A stretch of DNA of 33,450 nucleotides, from positions 1-33,450 of the IMG/VR virus record IMGVR_UViG_3300033233_000114. One strand, written 5' to 3'. Numbering within the stretch: the stretch's first letter is position 1; each line of letters starts with the position of its first letter. Positions 29,358 through 33,450 of this stretch are shown piece by piece. Origin of the DNA: a virus. Below the pieces are notes generated by a model. It did no database searches, had not been told where the DNA came from, and was given only the letters and a program-made list of their open reading frames with translations. Both the position numbers and the translations under genes were made by a program.

Positions 29358-30022
29358 TTTGATTCTCCGATATCAACCTCTGTTTCGTCTGCCCAACCCT
29401 TTGCTCTTAGCCATGTCGCCGGATAGGGGATAAACTGGCCGCCGTCCTTGAGCCAGTCGGGAGATTGCTTTTGCTTTTTTATGGCCCCCAAAAGTTCGGG
29501 GAAAAAGCCAGGGGTTATCTTTGCCGCCTTCCAAGCCTTTTCTGCGTCTCCCCTTTTTTTCTTCTTCGGATATTCTTTCCAGAAAATATCAAAAAGATTT
29601 TCTTTTGAAGGGACACTTACGGGCGGATTTTCGCCCATAGTCTTTTTCTCCTCTACTCTACTCTCCTCTACTCTACTCTGGTGCGTCAAGTTGACATGGG
29701 GTTCTGCCGAAACGGTTACCACCTGGTTGCCATCTGGTTGACAAGTGGTTGCCATTAGACGTAAGTCTATGAATTTCTGAATACTTGGAATTGTGTCAAG
29801 CTGGCATATTTTCATAATTACTCTGGGGTCTGCTGTAATCTCCCCGTTGTTGTCTGCTGCGACCATCCAGATCGACACCAGTTGCCCTTTCTCTGCATCC
29901 GTCAAGGCCGCCCACTTACTGCTGCTGAGCAAACTCCGATAAACCTTGATCCACGGTGGGGTACCTCGATCCTTCCTGAAGGTTTGCCAGCCTTCCCATT
30001 CGTGCATTTTTAGGGTTGCCAT
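29348..30022 (-). CDS. phage replication initiator/helicase-loader-like protein
   Basis: The product is 224 residues. An N-terminal winged-helix-like part (WIKVYRSLLSSSKWAALTDAEKGQLVSIWMVAADNNGEI, in blocks) is followed by a short hinge SRVEESRVEEKK and a C-terminal domain FDIFWKEYPKKKKRGDAEKAW with FIPYPATWLRAKGW. This is the usual replisome-organiser design: N-terminal origin binding, C-terminal helicase contact. The SRVEE pairs are encoded by a 15-bp tandem repeat. The start overlaps the regulator gene's end by 13 bases. Confidence 0.8.
   Translation of the reverse strand: MATLKMHEWEGWQTFRKDRGTPPWIKVYRSLLSSSKWAALTDAEKGQLVSIWMVAADNNGEITADPRVIMKICQLDTIPSIQKFIDLRLMATTCQPDGNQVVTVSAEPHVNLTHQSRVEESRVEEKKTMGENPPVSVPSKENLFDIFWKEYPKKKKRGDAEKAWKAAKITPGFFPELLGAIKKQKQSPDWLKDGGQFIPYPATWLRAKGWADETEVDIGESKWM
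29648..29677. repeat. 15-bp tandem repeat in the replication gene
   Basis: CTCCTCTACTCTACT occurs twice head-to-tail, encoding SRVEE twice on the minus strand. Repeats inside initiator genes can be origin iterons, but two copies are too few to claim that. Confidence 0.7.
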
Positions 30023-30231
30023 CTGGTTGTCACCTGGTTGTCAAGTGGTCGGTCTTTTTCCGTGACAGCCAAAATCTTGCTTTCCATCTCTCGACTAGCT
30101 GTTATCCCTCCTGACTCGTAAAGGCTGAGTGTCGAATTTGTCACTCCAATTACCGCCGACATCTCCTTTTGAGTAAAATCAAGAGAACGTCGATGCTTCC
30201 GCAATTTAATTCCTAAGTTTGTCCGTGCCAT
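30010..30231 (-). CDS. XRE-family HTH transcriptional regulator
   Basis: The product is 73 residues, almost entirely a Cro/C1-type HTH: LGIKLRKHRRSLDFTQKEMSAVIGVTNSTLSLYESGG, with recognition helix around NSTLSLYESG. A strong GGAGGGG precedes ATG 30231. It is the only regulator seen and is divergent from the recombination operon, so it could repress both directions from the intergenic palindrome. No CI-like protease-sensitive domain is present. Confidence 0.85.
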   Translation of the reverse strand: MARTNLGIKLRKHRRSLDFTQKEMSAVIGVTNSTLSLYESGGITASREMESKILAVTEKDRPLDNQVTTRWQP

Positions 30232-30259
30232 TTACCCCTCCATGTTTTGTTTGAAAACT

Positions 30260-30275
30260 GTGGTGATCCTACCAC
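30260..30275. promoter_or_regulatory. candidate operator overlapping leftward promoter
   Basis: The palindrome GTGGT-GATCCT-ACCAC (5-bp arms) overlaps a weak minus-strand -10 TAGGAT (30271-30266; -35 TTGCTT at 30294-30289, 17-bp spacer), upstream of the XRE gene. Autoregulation is inferred. Confidence 0.45.
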
Positions 30276-30327
30276 CCATAAAAACCCAAAGCAATCAAAA
30301 AATTTTTCATGTTTATCAATTTTATTG

Positions 30328-30356
30328 TTGACCATTCCCCCGCAAAAGGTTCTAAT
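30328..30356 (+). promoter_or_regulatory. strong sigma-70-type early rightward promoter
   Basis: -35 TTGACC (30328-30333), 17-bp spacer, -10 TCTAAT (30351-30356); each box is five of six to consensus. It would drive the plus-strand operon from 30399. Confidence 0.7.
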
Positions 30357-30398
30357 GGATTTGTCGCAAGGGTGAAAACAAAATCACGGAGAAACGAG

Positions 30399-30581
30399 AT
30401 GAGCAGAGACGGAAGAATCGCACGGTGCAGGATGTCCGGGAAGGATGTCGATAACGAGATGACAAACGAGATCGGCATGACCATCTGCCCGGGTTGCGGG
30501 AATTCTGTCACGCCGCTTATGGACAAAGAAACCGGGTTCCTTTATTTCCCGGGCCACATGGTGAGAGAGGGAGGAGAGTGA
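30399..30581 (+). CDS. small zinc-ribbon-like protein, 60 aa
   Basis: ATG 30399 is chosen because GGAGAAACG precedes it; a longer frame from 30309 would include the promoter. The product has Cys at 10, then CPGCGNSVTPL, then GFLYFPGHM. One clear CxxC pair is present; a second pair is missing, so full zinc binding is uncertain. First gene of the early rightward operon, stop overlapping the next start (TGATG). Confidence 0.7.
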   Translation: MSRDGRIARCRMSGKDVDNEMTNEIGMTICPGCGNSVTPLMDKETGFLYFPGHMVREGGE

Positions 30582-30778
30582 TGCTGAGAAAAGCCTTTTT
30601 GATTAACGAGGACTGGATGAAGACCTTCGGCTATGAGGGCATGGATAACCGGGTTGCTGTGCGCCGGTTTGACCTCAACAGCCGGACCGTGCTGGTCGAT
30701 AACCCCGCAGATCCCAAGTTTGGGAAGCAGTTGACAATCTCCATCGACCGGGGCCGGTTCGTGCAGGTGGGATTATGA
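30581..30778 (+). CDS. hypothetical 65-aa protein
   Basis: The product is 65 residues: MLRKAFLINEDWMKTFGYE, NRVAVRRFDLNSRTVLVDNP, KQLTISIDRGRFVQVGL. Mostly beta-like. The start shares a base with the previous stop and the stop overlaps the next start by four bases. I do not recognise it. Confidence 0.65.
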   Translation: MLRKAFLINEDWMKTFGYEGMDNRVAVRRFDLNSRTVLVDNPADPKFGKQLTISIDRGRFVQVGL

Positions 30779-30909
30779 TCGAGGAAGAGCTGAGAGAGGT
30801 TTTTGAAACCATGACGCGGGAACAGTTGGTTGAGGCCGCCGTGGCCCTGTCGATGGACGCTGACCGGCTCAGAAACGAGCTTGATGCAGCGCAGGGGGTG
30901 ATCAGATGA
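30775..30909 (+). CDS. short coiled-coil protein, 44 aa
   Basis: The product is 44 residues, almost wholly helical and acidic (IEEELREVFETMTREQLVEA, DADRLRNELDAAQGV). Overlaps both neighbours by four bases (ATGA at each end). Probably a small dimerising accessory protein; no family is recognised. Confidence 0.65.
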   Translation: MIEEELREVFETMTREQLVEAAVALSMDADRLRNELDAAQGVIR

Positions 30910-31088
30910 AATTTTCCATCATCTTATGCCAATGAAAAAGGCCATTCAGGCCCACCGGGGCCAAGCAGAATATCTGCCCCAGATGCACCGCAGATAGGAA
31001 AACAGTCAGAAAAATAAATAACCCCAGAAGGTTGGCGTTTTGGGTCTCTGGCCCAAAGACAATTGGGGCCGTATTCGCCAAAAGTGAC
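30906..31088 (+). CDS. zinc-ribbon protein with in-frame TGA at a cysteine position
   Basis: ATG 30906 overlaps the previous stop (ATGA) and has AGGGGG upstream, so translation should start here, yet TGA appears after nine codons (MKFSIILCQ, TGA 30933-30935). The same frame then reads KRPFRPTGAKQNICPRC, a clear zinc-ribbon second half, and continues to TGA 31086-31088. Cys at the TGA would complete C-Q-C-K-R-P-F before CPRC. Candidates are a nonsense mutation of TGC, read-through or selenocysteine. Otherwise the 220 bases before the exonuclease gene hold no gene. Confidence 0.55.
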
Positions 31089-31130
31089 GAGTTTGTGGTT
31101 GATTCTTTAACAAAATAGTGGAGATGAGAG

Positions 31131-31976
31131 ATGAGCTTCAGACCTGCAAATTTAGGCATCCAGCCGGAATGGATGACCAGCGAGAAATACCACGGCGGTG
31201 CCGGATTCTCCACCAGCAACATCAAAAAGCTGAAGGAGAAATCCCCGGGCCACATGATCTACGCCAAGGAGCATCCGACCGATCCCACTGAAGCCATGGG
31301 AGTTGGCCAGGCGTTCCACACCCTGACCCTGGAGCCTCAGTATTTCCACTCCCGGTTCCATGTCATCCCTGCCGGGTTTGACCGCAAGAGCAACGACCGC
31401 AAGGCGCAATACGCCGAGTGGGTCGCCACCGGAAAGATCATGATCAAAGAGGAGAAGCTGGCCGACGTCCGCGAGATGGTCAAGGCGGTTCACGCCCACC
31501 CGGCGGCGGCGGCCCTGCTGATCAAGATGGGTGCCGTCTATGAGCTCCCGGTATACTGGGAAGACCAGGAGACAGGCATCCTGTGCAAGTGCCGCCCGGA
31601 TATCATGATCAACAATTCCGGCCAGCGGTTCCTGGCCGACCTGAAGAAATGCCAGGACGCCTCACCAGAGGGTTTCACCCGGGCCTGCGGTAACTACCTC
31701 TACGATGTCCAGGCCGGGATGTACTTGGATGGATGCAGCGTGGCCACCGGTCAGGAGTTCGCCAGCTTTTCTTTTATCTGCTGCGAGGACGAGGCCCCTT
31801 ACGGTGTCGCCGTCTATGAGGCATCGGAGGAAATGGTGGCCCTGGGAAAGAGGATATTCCGCGAGGCCATGTCAACCATCGACGAGTGCATGTCAACCGG
31901 AGTCTGGCCGATGTACCCAGGCAAAGTGCAGACCATTGATCTTCCCCGGTGGAGGTATTTCGATGCGAAAGAGTAG
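31131..31976 (+). CDS. RecE-like exonuclease (PD-(D/E)XK, exodeoxyribonuclease VIII type)
   Basis: This 281-residue exonuclease would resect double-strand ends for annealing. The N-terminal motif TSEKYHGG ... TSNIKKLKEKSPGHMIY and GQAFHTLTLEP with the conserved His match the family. The catalytic core reads CRPDIMINNSGQRFLADLKKCQDASPEGF (in blocks: KCRPDIM, FLADLKKCQDAS), giving the D-x(n)-D-x-K of PD-(D/E)XK, followed by YLYDVQAGMYLDG. It is paired with a RecT-like gene 200 bp downstream, as in Rac prophage. Confidence 0.88.
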   Translation: MSFRPANLGIQPEWMTSEKYHGGAGFSTSNIKKLKEKSPGHMIYAKEHPTDPTEAMGVGQAFHTLTLEPQYFHSRFHVIPAGFDRKSNDRKAQYAEWVATGKIMIKEEKLADVREMVKAVHAHPAAAALLIKMGAVYELPVYWEDQETGILCKCRPDIMINNSGQRFLADLKKCQDASPEGFTRACGNYLYDVQAGMYLDGCSVATGQEFASFSFICCEDEAPYGVAVYEASEEMVALGKRIFREAMSTIDECMSTGVWPMYPGKVQTIDLPRWRYFDAKE

Positions 31977-32184
31977 GCGGCAATATCAGCCGGGCGACCG
32001 GGTGGAGGGGATTTTAAACCTCCTGGTGATCCTGGACAAAAAAGAGGCGGTGTTCTGGCGCGGGAAATACTACCACCCCGGGTGGGTAAGAAGTTGGCAG
32101 TTGGGAATGGTTTTGAGCTACCTAGACCAGGGCGAAATTTTTAGAGCCGTGAAAATCAACAAGGAGACGCGAGATGGGCAGTGA
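31963..32184 (+). CDS. small protein between exonuclease and annealing genes
   Basis: The product is 73 residues from ATG 31963 (GGAGG eight bases upstream), overlapping the exonuclease end by 14 bases and the RecT-like start by 11. MRKSRRQYQPGDRVEGI, LVILDKKEAVFWRGKYYHPG, WVRSW: basic start and a small beta-barrel-like core. Position suggests an accessory to the recombination pair. Confidence 0.7.
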   Translation: MRKSRRQYQPGDRVEGILNLLVILDKKEAVFWRGKYYHPGWVRSWQLGMVLSYLDQGEIFRAVKINKETRDGQ

Positions 32185-33304
32185 ATTAGCGGTAATTGAT
32201 GAGAAAGCAGGGGTAGCCACCACGGGGGGGAAAATCTCTCCGCTGATCCCTCAAGACCTGGCCGGGTTCTGGGCCATTGCAAAAATCATGGCCGAGGGCG
32301 GACTGATCCCCGACGCCTACAAGGGCAATATTGCTAAAACCATGTCAGCCATGATGCTGGGCGCCGAGATCGGCATAAGCCCTTTTCAGGCTGTGCAGTC
32401 CATCGCGGTGATCAACGGCAAACCGGGAATCTATGGCGATATGATGATTGCTCTGGTTCGTGGCAGCGGGTTGCTGGAATACTGCAACGAGAGTATCGAG
32501 CGGCCACCGGCTGGGTCGTCTGTCGATAACCTCATGGCCCGGTGTGAGGTCAAGCGTAAAGGGGAGCCTCTCCCGCAGGTCCGCACATTCAGCATTGAGG
32601 ATGCAAAGAAGGCGAAGCTCTGGGACAAGTCGGGGCCGTGGACACAATACCCGAAGAGGATGCTGGCCGCCCGGGCCAGATCGTATGCCCTGCGCGATGT
32701 CTTCCCTGATGTCCTGGCTGGATTCACCAGCCGCGAGGAACTGGAGGATGAATCAGTGCCCGTTCCGATGGTTGACACCATCCAGCACGCGGTAGATGTG
32801 GCCAGTGGCAATGTCCAGGACGCAGAGGTAATCTTGCCATGGCATGACAGCACCAGGTGGAAGTCGCTCAAGGCAGGTTTTGAGGAGTTCATCCTCGCCA
32901 ACGTCAACCGCCTGGGAGAGGTGCCAACCAACAAACTCAAGGACATGGAGGAGAAATGGAATCGCATCGTCAGACCCCACAAACCATGGCCGCTGTCAGC
33001 ACAGGCCCAAAGCGACCAGGAGAGCCATGCGGGTGCCGAGAATGCCAGTGGCACCGGAATTTCCAGCGGTCAGAATACTACCGAGCCAGTCTCTACCAGG
33101 CAGTCAGAGGACTCATCTACTGCGGCCCAGGACTCCCCCAAGGGTGAGGAGGTGCTTGATGACGATCCAATCAGCCAAATCAACCGGTGTGACGACCGGA
33201 TGGACCTGATGACCTGGGGCCGCGACAACGCTGCGCTGCTTGAAAATGAGGCGGTCTATGCTGCCTACGATGCTCGGATGGCCGAGATCGTGCTGCCGAA
33301 ATAA
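32174..33304 (+). CDS. RecT-like single-strand annealing protein
   Basis: This 376-residue protein would anneal complementary strands exposed by the exonuclease. Core features: LIPDAYKGNIAKTMSAMMLGAEIGISPFQAVQSIAVINGKPG in blocks (GAEIGISPFQAVQSI, NGKPGIYGDMMIALVRGSG), then TQYPKRMLAARARSYALRDVFPD, typical of RecT/phage annealing proteins. The C-terminal 130 residues, Ser/Thr/Glu-rich, look disordered and may bind a host SSB. AGGAG precedes ATG 32174. Confidence 0.88.
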   Translation: MGSELAVIDEKAGVATTGGKISPLIPQDLAGFWAIAKIMAEGGLIPDAYKGNIAKTMSAMMLGAEIGISPFQAVQSIAVINGKPGIYGDMMIALVRGSGLLEYCNESIERPPAGSSVDNLMARCEVKRKGEPLPQVRTFSIEDAKKAKLWDKSGPWTQYPKRMLAARARSYALRDVFPDVLAGFTSREELEDESVPVPMVDTIQHAVDVASGNVQDAEVILPWHDSTRWKSLKAGFEEFILANVNRLGEVPTNKLKDMEEKWNRIVRPHKPWPLSAQAQSDQESHAGAENASGTGISSGQNTTEPVSTRQSEDSSTAAQDSPKGEEVLDDDPISQINRCDDRMDLMTWGRDNAALLENEAVYAAYDARMAEIVLPK

Positions 33305-33310
33305 TCACCT

Positions 33311-33343
33311 GGCTGGTGGTCGTCGCCGACGCTACCACCAGCC
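33311..33343 (+). promoter_or_regulatory. hairpin between recT-like gene and gene 44-355
   Basis: Stem GGCTGGTGGT/ACCACCAGCC (10 bp, perfect) plus an inner CGTC-GCC-GACG stem, with a 2-base bulge. No T run. Its position 6 bases after the stop suggests mRNA stabilisation or pausing. Half lies in the terminal repeat. Confidence 0.6.
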
Positions 33344-33450
33344 AATACCAACCCGGGGAGAAAGTCATGGAATTAGAGGTCAAAGTAGAAAAAGGACTGG
33401 TGATTTTTGGAGAGAAGCAGATCACTCCAGCATTGTTTTGGGCAGAGGGA
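33324..33450. repeat. 127-bp terminal direct repeat, right copy
   Basis: Identical to bases 1-127. From 33367 it repeats the start of the hypothetical gene annotated at 44-355, which is therefore one gene, not two. Confidence 0.95.

Noticed and set aside
29648-29677. Short repeat as CRISPR or origin iterons
   Set aside because: Only two 15-bp units, directly adjacent and coding for the common SRVEE motif of replication proteins; no spacers.
30902-31255. 117-codon minus-strand frame in the early operon
   Set aside because: Antisense to the zinc-ribbon frame and the exonuclease start; hydrophobic composition is the shadow of the plus strand.
1-33450. Genome-wide reassignment of TGA to Cys or Trp
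   Set aside because: At least eight genes end in TGA with coupled ATGA/TGATG overlaps (for example 10410, 18645, 24575, 26749, 27214, 30579, 30776), so TGA is a normal stop here.

Overview
This window is a complete, circularly closed tailed-phage genome of about 33.3 kb. Its first and last 127 bases are identical, as expected when a circular or circularly permuted metagenomic contig is cut open. The phage looks like a siphovirus: small and large terminase subunits, portal, a P22-coat-like capsid protein, a tail tube, a G/GT tail-assembly chaperone pair, a 659-residue tape measure and a long run of tip and fibre genes. No integrase, tRNA, CRISPR array or obvious CI/Cro pair was seen. The host cannot be named from the sequence. 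A Gram-negative bacterium is most likely, and probably one whose relatives carry integrons.

Layout. (1) 30.0-30.4 kb is a divergent control region with one XRE-type regulator. (2) Leftward from it (30231 to 26415, minus strand) run a replication protein, a DnaB-type helicase, a RusA resolvase and several small proteins. They end at a late promoter, leader peptide and intrinsic terminator just upstream of the terminase. (3) The minus strand from 26286 down to 3813 is the packaging, head, tail, fibre and lysis operon; most genes overlap by 1-14 bases or nearly abut. A free-standing HNH endonuclease sits inside the head genes. (4) Rightward from the control region (30399 to 33304, plus strand, wrapping to 44-355) is a recombination module with a RecE-like exonuclease and a RecT-like annealing protein.

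The most remarkable part is 0.39-3.6 kb on the plus strand. It reads as an integron-type gene-cassette array inside a phage genome. Short ORFs alternate with attC-like sites of 86-122 nt. Each site has R''/L''...L'/R' arms, and the L arms carry single unpaired bases. For the four cassettes with both ends intact, the R'' box at the end is the exact reverse complement of the cassette's own starting R' box; a fifth differs by one transition. The cargo is largely anti-restriction: a Lar-like protein, a C5-cytosine methyltransferase whose gene also carries a long second reading frame, and a frameshifted Dam-type adenine methylase. No integron integrase is present, so cassette capture would have used an enzyme supplied in trans.

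Other notable signals are a textbook -1 ribosomal frameshift site (A-AAA-AAC plus a 14-bp stem) in the tail-chaperone pair, two genes with an in-frame TGA exactly where a conserved or zinc-ligand cysteine is expected, a mini-ferredoxin in the lysis region, and a fibre protein that starts with a signal-peptide-like segment. All family names come from reading motifs; no database search was run.
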